Part shown: positions 14,392 through 21,830 of the stretch, piece by piece
Layout: each line of letters begins with the position of its first letter
Position numbering within the stretch: position 1 is the first letter of the stretch
DNA from: an uncultured Prevotella sp.
GTDB taxonomy: Bacteria > Bacteroidota > Bacteroidia > Bacteroidales > Bacteroidaceae
DNA: 21,830 nt
Assembly: GCA_947304695.1 (NCBI GenBank)
Contig: CAMZBS010000033.1
Coordinates: 1 to 21,830, forward strand
Direction of reading: 5' to 3'
Position numbers and translations under genes: made by a program
The notes under the pieces: generated by a model
What the model was told of the DNA's origin: nothing
Databases searched by the model: none
Seen by the model: the letters and a program-made list of their open reading frames with translations, nothing else

Positions 14392-15615
14392 ATGTCGAAA
14401 AAGATTGTTGCCTTATTGCTCATGATGTTTGCCTTTACGGTGGCTTTTGCTGCCGCAAAGAATAAATTCGTGCTGGTAATCGATGCCGGACACGGCGGCA
14501 AGGATCCCGGCACCATGACCAAGACGGCAAAGGAAAAGAACATTGCACTGGGCGTGGCATTGGCTTTTGGCAGCTATGTGGAGCAGAACTGCCCCGACGT
14601 GCGGGTCATCTATACGCGAAAGACCGATGTCTTCATTCCGCTGCATGAGCGTGCCGACATTGCCAACCGCAACAAAGCCGATGCTTTCATATCCATTCAT
14701 GTGAACTCCGTAGCCAGCAAGAAGCCCATCACCGGTATGGAAACCTATACCATGGGTCTGCAGCGTAGCGACGAGAAGCTCAGTGCGGCCCAGCGGGAGA
14801 ACGAGGTTATCATGATAGAGCAGGACTACAAGCAGCATTATTCAGGCTATGACCCACGCTCACCGGAAAGCATGCTCATCTTCGATGTCATCAACGAAAA
14901 GAACATGGCGGCCAGTGTTGAATTGGCACAGCTCATCCAGAAACGCACCTGTAGTACGGCTCACCGGCCCAACAAGGGCGTGAAACAGGATGCCTTCCTG
15001 GTGTTGCGTGAAACATCGATGCCTGCCTGCCTGATAGAGCTGGGCTATATCACGACAGCTTCCGAGGAGAAATATCTGCTGAACAAGTCGAACGTCGACC
15101 TGATGGGACGTGGCATCTATCAGGCTTTTGTGGAATACAAGAACCGACGTACGGGAAAGACCGCAGCACCGGCGGTAGCTGTTAAGGCAGAGAAGCCCGC
15201 TACTGTCACTGAAGAAGAACAGCCAGCTTCTGTTCCTGCTGCTATATCGGAGCCAGACAACGAAAAACGTACAGAACAGGAACAGCCTGCCACACAGATC
15301 ACACCATTGCTGACTCCCGTTTCCGCGAACGACGCAGAGTCAACCATCTTCAAGGTGCAAATCCTGACCAGCGACCGCAAACTGTCTCCTTCAGACAAAA
15401 GACTGAAGGGCGTCAAGGATGTGGACTGTTATAAGGAAAAAGGTATCTGGAAATATACCGTGGGAGTGTCTTCCAACTATAGTGAGATAGCACGCATACG
15501 CAAAAGCGTGCTGAAGAGTTTTCCCGAAGCATTCATCATTGCCTTCCGGGGGAATGAGAAGGTGGATGCGGGTGCTGCCTATCAGGAATATATCAAGAAC
15601 AGAAAAAACAAGTAA
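14392..15615 (+). CDS. N-acetylmuramoyl-L-alanine amidase with SPOR-like tail
   Basis: A 407-residue exported Amidase_3 enzyme that removes stem peptides from peptidoglycan, typically during cell separation. A signal peptide occupies residues 1-20. The catalytic domain (25-250) carries zinc ligands H34 ('DAGHGGKD'), E48 ('KEKNIAL') and H103 ('SIHVNS'), and the catalytic Glu 216 ('LIELGYI'). A Pro/Ala/Glu-rich linker (255-317) leads to a SPOR-like domain ('STIFKVQILTSDRKL' to 'AFIIAFRG'), which in other proteins binds glycan strands stripped of peptides at the septum. The MCE-family gene begins 15 bases after the stop, so the two form an operon. Confidence 0.95.
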   Translation: MSKKIVALLLMMFAFTVAFAAAKNKFVLVIDAGHGGKDPGTMTKTAKEKNIALGVALAFGSYVEQNCPDVRVIYTRKTDVFIPLHERADIANRNKADAFISIHVNSVASKKPITGMETYTMGLQRSDEKLSAAQRENEVIMIEQDYKQHYSGYDPRSPESMLIFDVINEKNMAASVELAQLIQKRTCSTAHRPNKGVKQDAFLVLRETSMPACLIELGYITTASEEKYLLNKSNVDLMGRGIYQAFVEYKNRRTGKTAAPAVAVKAEKPATVTEEEQPASVPAAISEPDNEKRTEQEQPATQITPLLTPVSANDAESTIFKVQILTSDRKLSPSDKRLKGVKDVDCYKEKGIWKYTVGVSSNYSEIARIRKSVLKSFPEAFIIAFRGNEKVDAGAAYQEYIKNRKNK

Positions 15616-15630
15616 AGAAATAACTGCCGT

Positions 15631-16533
15631 ATGAAGTTTTTAACGAATGAAGTGAAAATAGCTGTTGTGGCCATTGTGGCCATCGTGGTGTTGTTTTTCG
15701 GACTGCAATATCTGAAAGGTCTTACCATGTTCTCAACCGACGACCATTATTACGCCAGTTTCAGCGACATCAGTGGACTGTCGTCATCAAGTCCGGTGTA
15801 TGCCAATGGCTATCGAGTGGGTGTGGTTGAAGGCATAGACTATGACTTTGACAATCCCGACAACATTGTGGCTGTCATGAGCATCAATCCCAAACTGCGT
15901 CTGCCCAAGGGAACAAGGGCAGAGATTAGTAGTGACCTGCTGGGAAACGTGAAACTGGAGCTGAAGTTCGGTCCCAACCCCGTTGACGTGCTGACTTTAG
16001 GCGACACTATACACGGCGGCATAGAGAAAGGCATGATGGGCAAGGCTGGCGACATGATTCCCCATGTGGAGTCGTTGCTGTTCAAGCTGGACTCAATCCT
16101 TTCCAATGTGAATGCCCTGCTGGCCGATCCTTCACTGGGCAACGCCCTGCATAATGTGGATGCCATCACGGCCAACCTGACAACCACGGCTAACGAGCTG
16201 CATCATCTTACGGCATCACTCAACAAGCAGATGCCGAACATGATGGACAAGGCCAATGGCGTGCTGACAAATACAGAGACGCTGACCAAGCAACTGAGTG
16301 AAATCGACGTGGCTTCGACCATGAGCAAGGTTGATGCAACACTGGCCAATGTGCAGCAAATGACCTCTACCCTGAACAGCAATGAGGGAACGCTTGGACT
16401 CCTGATGCACGATCCTGGTCTGTACAACAATCTGAATGCCACAATGCATGATGCCGACCAGCTGATGATCGACCTTAAAGCCCACCCGAAGCGCTATGTA
16501 CACTTCTCGGTATTTGGCAAAAAAGACAAGTAA
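15631..16533 (+). CDS. MCE/MlaD-family lipid transport protein
   Basis: 300 residues. One N-terminal transmembrane helix (about 9-27, 'KIAVVAIVAIVVLFFGLQYL') anchors it in the inner membrane. An MCE domain follows (about 38-115: 'YYASFSDISGLSSSSPVYAN', 'GYRVGVV', 'EISSDLLGNVKLEL'). The C-terminal half (140-285) is helical and rich in Asn/Leu/Thr, as in MCE proteins that form a hexameric hydrophobic channel. Such proteins carry phospholipids between inner and outer membranes with an ABC transporter (MlaFE), but no such partner lies in this window. The single-gene arrangement next to an amidase is known in Bacteroidetes genomes. Function in detail is inferred from the family. Confidence 0.9.
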   Translation: MKFLTNEVKIAVVAIVAIVVLFFGLQYLKGLTMFSTDDHYYASFSDISGLSSSSPVYANGYRVGVVEGIDYDFDNPDNIVAVMSINPKLRLPKGTRAEISSDLLGNVKLELKFGPNPVDVLTLGDTIHGGIEKGMMGKAGDMIPHVESLLFKLDSILSNVNALLADPSLGNALHNVDAITANLTTTANELHHLTASLNKQMPNMMDKANGVLTNTETLTKQLSEIDVASTMSKVDATLANVQQMTSTLNSNEGTLGLLMHDPGLYNNLNATMHDADQLMIDLKAHPKRYVHFSVFGKKDK

Positions 16534-16817
16534 TTTTATTTTTGTCTAAATAACAAATTGCTGACAGTCCTTATTGATAATTTTATAACTATTTGGAAAA
16601 CAAGAAGTTCGAAGTTTGCAAGCGGTATTTTACGTCATAGACCGTGAAACAACATAACCATCGTAGTATAAGAAAGTTACGGTGTTTGTACAAACGATGT
16701 CGAAAATATCCGCATTTGCATAATTGAAAAAAAATGACGAACTTTGCATTCGAATTACAGAAGTGTAAATCAAAACAAGTCCAATCTTGTACCTAATCAA
16801 ATAAGTACTAACGCCAG
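16534..16817. other. Leader region upstream of dnaA
   Basis: 284 AT-rich bases with no ORF. They hold the dnaA promoter and a perfect 12-bp palindrome, GTTTGTACAAAC, at 16684-16695, flanked by CATCGT and ACGATG. No TTATCCACA-type DnaA box is visible, so this does not look like the replication origin. The palindrome could be an operator (inference). Confidence 0.5.
16715..16746 (+). promoter_or_regulatory. Promoter of dnaA
   Basis: TTTG at 16715-16718, a 20-base spacer and GAACTTTG at 16739-16746 (one mismatch to TAnnTTTG). Transcription would start near 16753, leaving a leader of about 65 bases. The GTTTGTACAAAC palindrome lies 19 bases upstream of the -33 box. Confidence 0.6.
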
Positions 16818-18227
16818 ATGCAACAGAGTCATAAGGCGCTTTGGGACAACTGCCTCAAATTGATTCGGCAGAACGTTTCGGAGCAGACATATAAAACGTG
16901 GTTCGAGCCCATTGTCTTCGAGTCTTACAACGAGACTGAGAAGACAGTGCTGGTGCAGCTTCCAAGCCCGTATATCTACGAGTACTTGGAGCAGCACTAC
17001 GTGAAGATGATGGGCTGGGCACTGGCACAGAGCTTCAAGACCAGGGTGCGTCTGTCTTATCGCATGACTGTCGATAAGGAGCATAACATTCAGCAGAAGA
17101 TTGAGCCTGAGGAACAGGCTGATATTGAGGAACCGCAGGCTACCACGCGAGGCAACAAGGCACCCACGGTACTGGATGCTGCCTTGCCGCAGGGGCTGAA
17201 CCCACAACTGGATCCCAAGAAGACTTTTGAGAACTTCATTGAGGGTGATTCCAACAAGCTCCCCCGCACGGTGGGACTCTCCATTGCAGAACATCCGGGC
17301 AAGTCCACCTTCAATCCCTTCTTTATCTTTGGCCCGTCAGGCTGCGGAAAGACACATCTCATCAATGCCATTGGCGTGCATTGCAAGCATACGTATCCGC
17401 AGAAGCGTGTACTTTATGTCTCTGCACGTCTCTTTCAGGTGCAGTACACTGATGCTGTGCGTCAGAATAGGACGAATGATTTCATCAATTTCTATCAGAC
17501 CATCGACGTGCTGATTGTTGACGATGTGCAGGAGTGGGCCACCTCACCAGGCACGCTGAACACGTTCTTCCACATCTTCGACCATCTGTTCCGTCTGGGC
17601 AAGCAGATTATTTTGGCCAGCGACCGTCCGCCAGTAGACCTCGACGGTGTCAAGGACCGGCTGCTTACGCGTTTCTCCTGTGGTCTCATAGCCGAACTGG
17701 AAAAGCCCAATGTGCAGTTGTGCATCGACATTCTTAACTCCAAATGCCGTCGTGACGGCCTGAAGATTCCTGCCGATGTCATTTCCTTCATTGCAAGTAC
17801 TGCTAACGGTTCCGTCCGTGATCTGGAAGGCGTGCTCAATTCGCTCATGGCTTACAGCATTGTCTACAACACGAACATCGACATGCGACTGGCTGAGCGT
17901 GTGATCAAGCGTGCTGTGAAGGTCGATAACCATCCGCTCACAATCGACGACATCCTGGAGAAGGTGTGTCAGCACTACAATGTCAGTCCGCAGAACGTCT
18001 ATGGCAAGAGCCGTAAGCGTGACTATGTGCAGGTGCGTCAGATTTCAATGTATCTGGCTCAGAAATACACCAAGATGCCTGCATCGCGTATCGGACAGCT
18101 TATTGGCGGTCGTGATCACAGTACGGTACTGCACAGCTGCGCCACGATCGAGAAGCGCCTGAAAATCGACAGGGCATTTGTCGATGAGCTCCTCAGCATT
18201 GAGAACTCGTTTAAGCTGAAGAGCTGA
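16818..18227 (+). CDS. dnaA: Chromosomal replication initiator DnaA
   Basis: 469 residues, the normal length. Domain I (1-85) carries the helicase-loading fold. A charged linker (domain II, about 90-130) follows. Domain III, the AAA+ ATPase, has Walker A 'GPSGCGKT' (172-179) and Walker B 'VLIVDD' (231-236), followed by a sensor-I region ('IILASDRPP') and 'RLLTRFSCGL'. Domain IV includes the DnaA signature 'GRDHSTVLH' (431-439), which reads the DnaA box. The protein opens oriC DNA in its ATP form. The gene is alone behind its own promoter. The usual companions dnaN and recF, and any DnaA-box cluster, are absent here, as is common in Bacteroidetes. Confidence 0.98.
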   Translation: MQQSHKALWDNCLKLIRQNVSEQTYKTWFEPIVFESYNETEKTVLVQLPSPYIYEYLEQHYVKMMGWALAQSFKTRVRLSYRMTVDKEHNIQQKIEPEEQADIEEPQATTRGNKAPTVLDAALPQGLNPQLDPKKTFENFIEGDSNKLPRTVGLSIAEHPGKSTFNPFFIFGPSGCGKTHLINAIGVHCKHTYPQKRVLYVSARLFQVQYTDAVRQNRTNDFINFYQTIDVLIVDDVQEWATSPGTLNTFFHIFDHLFRLGKQIILASDRPPVDLDGVKDRLLTRFSCGLIAELEKPNVQLCIDILNSKCRRDGLKIPADVISFIASTANGSVRDLEGVLNSLMAYSIVYNTNIDMRLAERVIKRAVKVDNHPLTIDDILEKVCQHYNVSPQNVYGKSRKRDYVQVRQISMYLAQKYTKMPASRIGQLIGGRDHSTVLHSCATIEKRLKIDRAFVDELLSIENSFKLKS

Positions 18228-18325
18228 ACGCCCCTCCACTCCTTTTTTCATGGAAGAGACGGCATAATATGGCTGTTGTGAAGCATTTGTGAAGTCAAAT
18301 TGTAGGCGATTCCGAATTTTTTGTG

Positions 18326-18333
18326 TAATTTTG
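18326..18333 (+). promoter_or_regulatory. -7 element before the MG2-like gene
   Basis: TAATTTTG 21 bases before the ATG at 18355 is a full -7 match; a weak TTGT lies 22 bases upstream of it. It supports starting the protein at 18355, because a start at 18289 would lie upstream of the transcript. Confidence 0.5.
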
Positions 18334-18354
18334 TCGCAAAATTTCAGGAATACA

Positions 18355-21153
18355 ATGACTAAACTCTCAAACATCATCCTTTTGCTCACCGTTGCTGCCG
18401 CTTCGCTGCGTGCAGGTAGTCTGGACGACATTCGCCAGGCATTGGAGCAGTCTTCCCTGTCGCAAGTTCAGGAGAAAGTCTATGTTCATACGGACAACAC
18501 GTGCTATTTCGTGGGGGACACTTTGTGGTACAAAGCATACGTGGTGCGGGCCGACAACCTTCATCCCACTGACATGAGCCGCATTCTTTACGTGGAGCTG
18601 CTGTCGCCAGACGGCATGGTGGTAGAGCGCCAGAACATCATCGTCAGTCCGACAGGCCACACCTGCGGTCAGTTCGTGTTGGAGGATTCACTCTATTCCG
18701 GTTACTATGAACTGCGTGCCTATACCCGTTGGCAGCTGAACTTCAATGTAGACCATCACCGCTACCGTCAGGATGAGACCTGGTGGTTCTACAACAAACA
18801 GATGGCTGCCGACTATTTCCGCCTTTGGGACGGTCTCTATTCCCGGGTTCTGCCCATCTACAGCAAGCCCGAGGAAGCAGGCAACTATATTACTCGGCGT
18901 ATGTATCAGCGTCCGAAGACCCGTGTGCCCCGGCAGAAGAAAGACGAACTGATTGTCAGTTTCTATCCGGAAGGCGGCCATCTGGTGCAGGGCATTGAGA
19001 ACCGCGTGGCCTTCAGCATCACCGATCAGAACGGCGAAGCAGTTAACATGAAAGGAAAGGTGGAAAGCGACAAGGGCACATTGGATATTTCTACGGAATA
19101 CATGGGACGCGGCACGTTCTCCATCACGCCTATGAACAAGCGTCCTAAGGCATATTTTACCTGGCGTGGAAAGAAATATGACTTCAATCTGCCGAAGATT
19201 GAAGAGACAGGAGCCGTGTTCAACTTGGAAGGCAACAAGCTTAAGATAGCTGCCCGTGGCTTGATGCCTGGTCGGCAATATGCCATTTCGGTGCTTTGCC
19301 GTGGTTCACTGAAACATTTCCAGGAAGTTGATCTTTCTGCTGGTCAGGCCGACATTGACCTGCCTGTCAGCGAGTTGCCTTCTGGCGTGTGCGACGTGAC
19401 GCTCTTCAACGATGAGGGGCAGATACTGGCCGACCGCCTGTTCTTTGTCAACAATCATGAACTCGACCAGAACCTGATAACAGCACCGATTGTTACCACC
19501 CACACCTATGAACCATACGAGCAGATTAGCCTGCCTATCACTTGTCAGGGTGTCACCGAACCCACCAACATTTCGGTGTCCATTCGCGACACCCAGACCG
19601 ACGAGCCTTCTTACGACAACAACGACCTGCTCACGTCGATGCTTCTCTCCAGCGAGTTGCGCGGTTTTATTGCCTATCCCGCCCATTATTTCGAAGCCGA
19701 TGATGCCACTCACCGCCGTCATCTTGACCTGTTGATGATGGTGCAGGGCTGGCGCAAATACAAGTGGCAGGAACTGGCTGACACCGCCCGTCAGATGCGC
19801 TACGAGCCGGAAACGTCGCTCACCGTCGAGGGCAACGTCTTCAAAATGCTGAGCATCACGCCTGTGGGCGACCTTGATCCTGAACTGGGCGTCGAGGAAA
19901 TCTCCTATTGGCAGTATGGCAAATACGCCGGAGGCTCTTCAGGCGACAAGAAGCCGGAAGAATATGCTGACGGTAGCGAACAGGAAGGTTCGGAGTCCGA
20001 AATGGTGGAGTCGGCTCCCGAGATGATTACCTCCGAGGTTGCGTCGTTGGAGAACCTTTCCGATGCCAATGCCTCGCTAGGTGTAAACCACGGCAACCTG
20101 AAATATGAAGTGCTTGTTGAGGCTGAAATGGTTATAGGCGACAAGATCGTGGGCACTATCCAGAAGACCAGTGACCAAGGCCATTTCCGCATCAATGTAC
20201 CGCCATTCTACGGTGATGCTTACCTGAACATGAAGGCATATAAGGAGAAGGACAGCGTGAAACGCAACATGGCCTCGCGTAAGGACAAATATATTCTTGA
20301 CGAGAGAGCCTTTCCGGATTTCTATGTGAAACGCGATGTGTTCTTCCCCATCTACACCCACGACTACAACTACTACGAGAAGCATCAGCCCGAAATAGAC
20401 TTCGAGATGCTCATCGACACCGTTTCCGAACTGTCCATGGAGAACGATGTCCATCAGCTGGGCAATGTCAACGTGAAGGGTAAGCGCCGTGGCCGCCGTG
20501 CCATCGACTACAAAAAGCCCGCCTTCGTCATGGATGCTTACGACCTCTACAACGACATGACCGACCGTGGCCTTTCGTTCGGCATGCTCGACATGCGCCA
20601 GTTCCCCGTTCAGGTGGCTAAGTACCTTTATGGCAATATGAACCATTACCGCATGTACAACGTAGACGGTCGCATCGAGGGCCATGTCTACTACCGTAAC
20701 TATGCACCTTTAGAAGAGTTCATGTTTGTGGCTAACCGCACCTCGCAGTACCTCTACGACCGCCTGATGCTGAAGCGGCTGCGCAACATTCGTGTGTTTA
20801 CCGATTTTGAACCTCGCACTGAGGATTCGCTGATGGTCGAGGAGAGCCATTCGCCTGATGTCACTATCGAGCTTGATCTCATCCCCGACGACGGCGTGCA
20901 GCCCACCTTCCGTGACCGTCACATCCTCTTCCATGGCTTCAGCTACCCGGAGGATTTCTACCAGCCCGACTACAGTCAGCAGCGTCCTGCAGAACCTACC
21001 GACTACCGTCGCACGCTCTATTGGAATCCCAATGCCATGACAGACGAAGAGGGCCGTTTCACCGCCACCTTCTATAATAACTCCAAGCAGACACGCATCA
21101 AAATGTCCGCTGCCGGAGTTACCAGCGACGGCCGCCTGCTCCGAAGCAAGTAG
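18355..21153 (+). CDS. Large MG2/A2M-like surface protein
   Basis: 932 residues from the chosen start. The frame stays open upstream to 18289, but only this Met opens a signal peptide ('LSNIILLLTVAAASLRA') and lies downstream of the -7 box. The N-terminal part, 'KVYVHTDNTCYFVGDTLWYK' (41-60) followed by 'YELRAYTRW', is an MG2-like domain of the alpha-2-macroglobulin type, common in Bacteroidetes surface proteins. A beta-rich region follows, then an acidic low-complexity stretch (about 540-570). The C-terminal third is TonB-plug-like: 'LGNVNVKGKRRGRRAIDY' and later 'YNVDGRIEGHVYYRNY'. It ends with an A2M-like strand, 'RTLYWNPNAMTDEEGRFTAT'. No thioester motif or beta-barrel is seen. It is likely periplasmic or outer-membrane attached. 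Its role is unknown. Confidence 0.8.
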   Translation: MTKLSNIILLLTVAAASLRAGSLDDIRQALEQSSLSQVQEKVYVHTDNTCYFVGDTLWYKAYVVRADNLHPTDMSRILYVELLSPDGMVVERQNIIVSPTGHTCGQFVLEDSLYSGYYELRAYTRWQLNFNVDHHRYRQDETWWFYNKQMAADYFRLWDGLYSRVLPIYSKPEEAGNYITRRMYQRPKTRVPRQKKDELIVSFYPEGGHLVQGIENRVAFSITDQNGEAVNMKGKVESDKGTLDISTEYMGRGTFSITPMNKRPKAYFTWRGKKYDFNLPKIEETGAVFNLEGNKLKIAARGLMPGRQYAISVLCRGSLKHFQEVDLSAGQADIDLPVSELPSGVCDVTLFNDEGQILADRLFFVNNHELDQNLITAPIVTTHTYEPYEQISLPITCQGVTEPTNISVSIRDTQTDEPSYDNNDLLTSMLLSSELRGFIAYPAHYFEADDATHRRHLDLLMMVQGWRKYKWQELADTARQMRYEPETSLTVEGNVFKMLSITPVGDLDPELGVEEISYWQYGKYAGGSSGDKKPEEYADGSEQEGSESEMVESAPEMITSEVASLENLSDANASLGVNHGNLKYEVLVEAEMVIGDKIVGTIQKTSDQGHFRINVPPFYGDAYLNMKAYKEKDSVKRNMASRKDKYILDERAFPDFYVKRDVFFPIYTHDYNYYEKHQPEIDFEMLIDTVSELSMENDVHQLGNVNVKGKRRGRRAIDYKKPAFVMDAYDLYNDMTDRGLSFGMLDMRQFPVQVAKYLYGNMNHYRMYNVDGRIEGHVYYRNYAPLEEFMFVANRTSQYLYDRLMLKRLRNIRVFTDFEPRTEDSLMVEESHSPDVTIELDLIPDDGVQPTFRDRHILFHGFSYPEDFYQPDYSQQRPAEPTDYRRTLYWNPNAMTDEEGRFTATFYNNSKQTRIKMSAAGVTSDGRLLRSK

Positions 21154-21177
21154 TGCAAAGCTAGGTGTATAAAAAAA

Positions 21178-21212
21178 GAGGGCGTACCAAATGTTACTTT
21201 TGATACGCCCTC
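21178..21212. terminator. Terminator between convergent genes
   Basis: GAGGGCGTA (21178-21186) pairs exactly with TACGCCCTC (21204-21212), extended inward by CAAA/TTTG after one mismatch. Seven A's precede it, giving a textbook stem plus T7 on the minus strand. It also lies 25 bases after the MG2-like gene on the plus strand, so it probably serves both. Confidence 0.8.
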
Positions 21213-21226
21213 CTTGTTACCATGCT

Positions 21227-21340
21227 TCAATCAGTGATGACGGTTTTGGTTACCTTTTGATTACGCAGCATCGAATGGCTATCACTCAGTTCGTGTACCA
21301 TTCTTGGTGTTGTCTTTACTCGGTCGATAATACTAATTAA
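21227..21340 (-). pseudogene. 3' end of a minus-strand gene cut by an IS
   Basis: On the minus strand a frame runs through 37 codons to a TGA (plus 21227-21229), ending 'MVHELSDSHSMLRNQKVTKT' plus 'VITD'. The minus-strand terminator (T7 stem) follows 15 bases after the stop, so this is the genuine end of a gene. Going upstream, the frame enters the IS-like left end near 21340 and hits a stop codon about 36 bases later. The rest of the gene, if it survives, would be beyond the element and outside this window. I do not recognise the protein from this tail. Confidence 0.55.
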
Positions 21341-21382
21341 CGTGAGCTCGACGAAAATAGTTACAAAATAAACATCTGATTA

Positions 21383-21414
21383 TTAGGTAATTAGCGATAT
21401 TTTTAGTAACTTTG
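21383..21414 (+). promoter_or_regulatory. Transposase promoter inside the hairpin
   Basis: TTAG at 21383-21386 (one mismatch to TTTG), a 20-base spacer and TAACTTTG at 21407-21414. Transcription would begin near 21421, inside the loop of the hairpin at 21390-21456, so the transcript would lack the left arm. Confidence 0.5.
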
Positions 21415-21456
21415 TAGTGACCAAACCACAAATGTTCACTAAAAGATATCGCTAAT
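21390..21456 (+). promoter_or_regulatory. Long hairpin covering the transposase start
   Basis: ATTAGCGATAT-TTTTAGT-AAC (21390-21410) pairs with GTTCACTAAAAGATATCGCTAAT (21434-21456) with two single-base bulges. TTTGT/ACAAA (21411-21415 with 21428-21432) extends the stem. The right arm includes the bases before the start and the AT of the start codon at 21455. Confidence 0.7.
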
Positions 21457-21830
21457 GTTTACCGAGGACAAAGTTACTGAAATTTTCTGTATGGCAGATG
21501 ATTTTTGCAAATTTTATGATGCAATGATGGCAAAATATACCATTAAAGAGGCCCAAAAACGAGAATACCACCGTGACGGGACACTTTCGAAGGCGGAAGT
21601 CATGGTGATAATAATCCTGTTTCATGGTTCGGGCTACCGTTGCCTGAAGCATTACTATCTAGAACATGTCAGCAACCATCTCCGTCGCCAGTTCCCAGAA
21701 CTGGTATCCTATAACCGCTTTGTGGAACTGGAGAAGGACGTTGCCATTCCCCTGGCACTCTTCATCAAGAAAGTATTGCTGGGCAAATGTACGGGTATCA
21801 GCTTCGTTGACAGCACGCCGCTCAGGGTCT
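21455..21830 (+). CDS. IS982-family transposase, N-terminal part
   Basis: 125 codons are seen before the window ends. The sequence follows IS982-type transposases of Bacteroidetes: 'LSKAEVMVIIILFHGSGYRC', 'LKHYYLEHV', 'HLRRQFPELVSYNRFVELEK' and 'LGKCTGISFVDSTPLRV', where D119 is the first catalytic Asp of the DDE triad. The remaining D and E lie outside the window, so activity cannot be judged. The 5' part is intact with no frameshift. The start codon lies in the right arm of a long hairpin, which would limit translation of transcripts that enter from outside the element. Confidence 0.88.
   Translation, partial: MFTEDKVTEIFCMADDFCKFYDAMMAKYTIKEAQKREYHRDGTLSKAEVMVIIILFHGSGYRCLKHYYLEHVSNHLRRQFPELVSYNRFVELEKDVAIPLALFIKKVLLGKCTGISFVDSTPLRV

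Larger units (their letters stand above)
21340..21830 (+). mobile_element. IS982-like insertion sequence, left part
   Basis: The element runs off the right edge. Its left end is placed at about 21340 (ACGTGAGCTCGACG) because the minus-strand gene loses its sense there and because IS982-type ends start with AC; the exact base is inference. It contains a 5' regulatory hairpin, a promoter and the transposase start. The terminal repeat partner and target duplication are outside the window. Confidence 0.6.

Noticed and set aside
16534..16817. Replication origin next to dnaA
   Set aside because: No cluster of TTATCCACA-like boxes, no dnaN or recF neighbour, and the promoter explains the stretch.
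18289..18354. Upstream start of the MG2-like protein
   Set aside because: It would put 22 basic and aromatic residues before a clear signal peptide, and the -7 box at 18326-18333 lies inside it.

Overview
The window reads as a chromosomal segment of a Bacteroidales bacterium, most likely Prevotellaceae (inference). Three things point there. Several promoters match the Bacteroidetes pattern TTTG-N19-22-TAnnTTTG. There is type IX secretion (T9SS) machinery of the PorW and PorX types. The predicted proteins resemble Bacteroidales families: the EPSP synthase, an MG2/A2M-like surface protein, and an IS982-like transposase.

Left edge (1-2223): the 3' end of a surface-polysaccharide type operon, with an IspD/TarI-like cytidylyltransferase fragment and an extended SDR sugar-nucleotide enzyme overlapping by 4 bp. 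It is followed by about 800 bases with no intact gene. That stretch holds a 165-bp nested palindrome built from TGACA/TTAATGAC modules, then a good promoter that feeds only gene debris, including the start of a Fic-like protein. A tRNA-Pro(GGG) on the minus strand, with its own promoter and terminator, closes this region.

Central operon (2383-9595, plus): one promoter is followed by six tightly spaced genes: aroA, a small Cys-rich membrane protein, porW/sprE-like, porX, an L,D-transpeptidase and tsaE. Gaps are 7-27 bases, so aromatic synthesis, T9SS assembly and regulation, cell-wall modification and tRNA t6A synthesis are probably co-transcribed. Strong hairpins end it. Facing it on the minus strand is a 1140-residue secreted protein with a C-terminal tail of T9SS type, a plausible cargo of the system encoded next door.

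Right half (13194-21153, plus): overlapping divergent promoters separate the secreted protein from a two-gene unit, a free-standing ribonucleotide-reductase C-terminal-like domain and folB. Next come a SPOR-tailed N-acetylmuramoyl-L-alanine amidase with an MCE/MlaD-type lipid transport protein, then dnaA behind its own promoter, then a large MG2/A2M-like surface protein.

Right edge (21154-21830): a hairpin terminator serves convergent genes. The minus-strand partner survives only as its last 37 codons, because an IS982-like element appears to have inserted into it. The start codon of the element's transposase lies in a long hairpin whose loop holds the apparent transcription start, an arrangement that could block expression from outside transcripts. 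The most unusual items are this hairpin, the nested palindrome, the orphan reductase domain and the T9SS operon layout.
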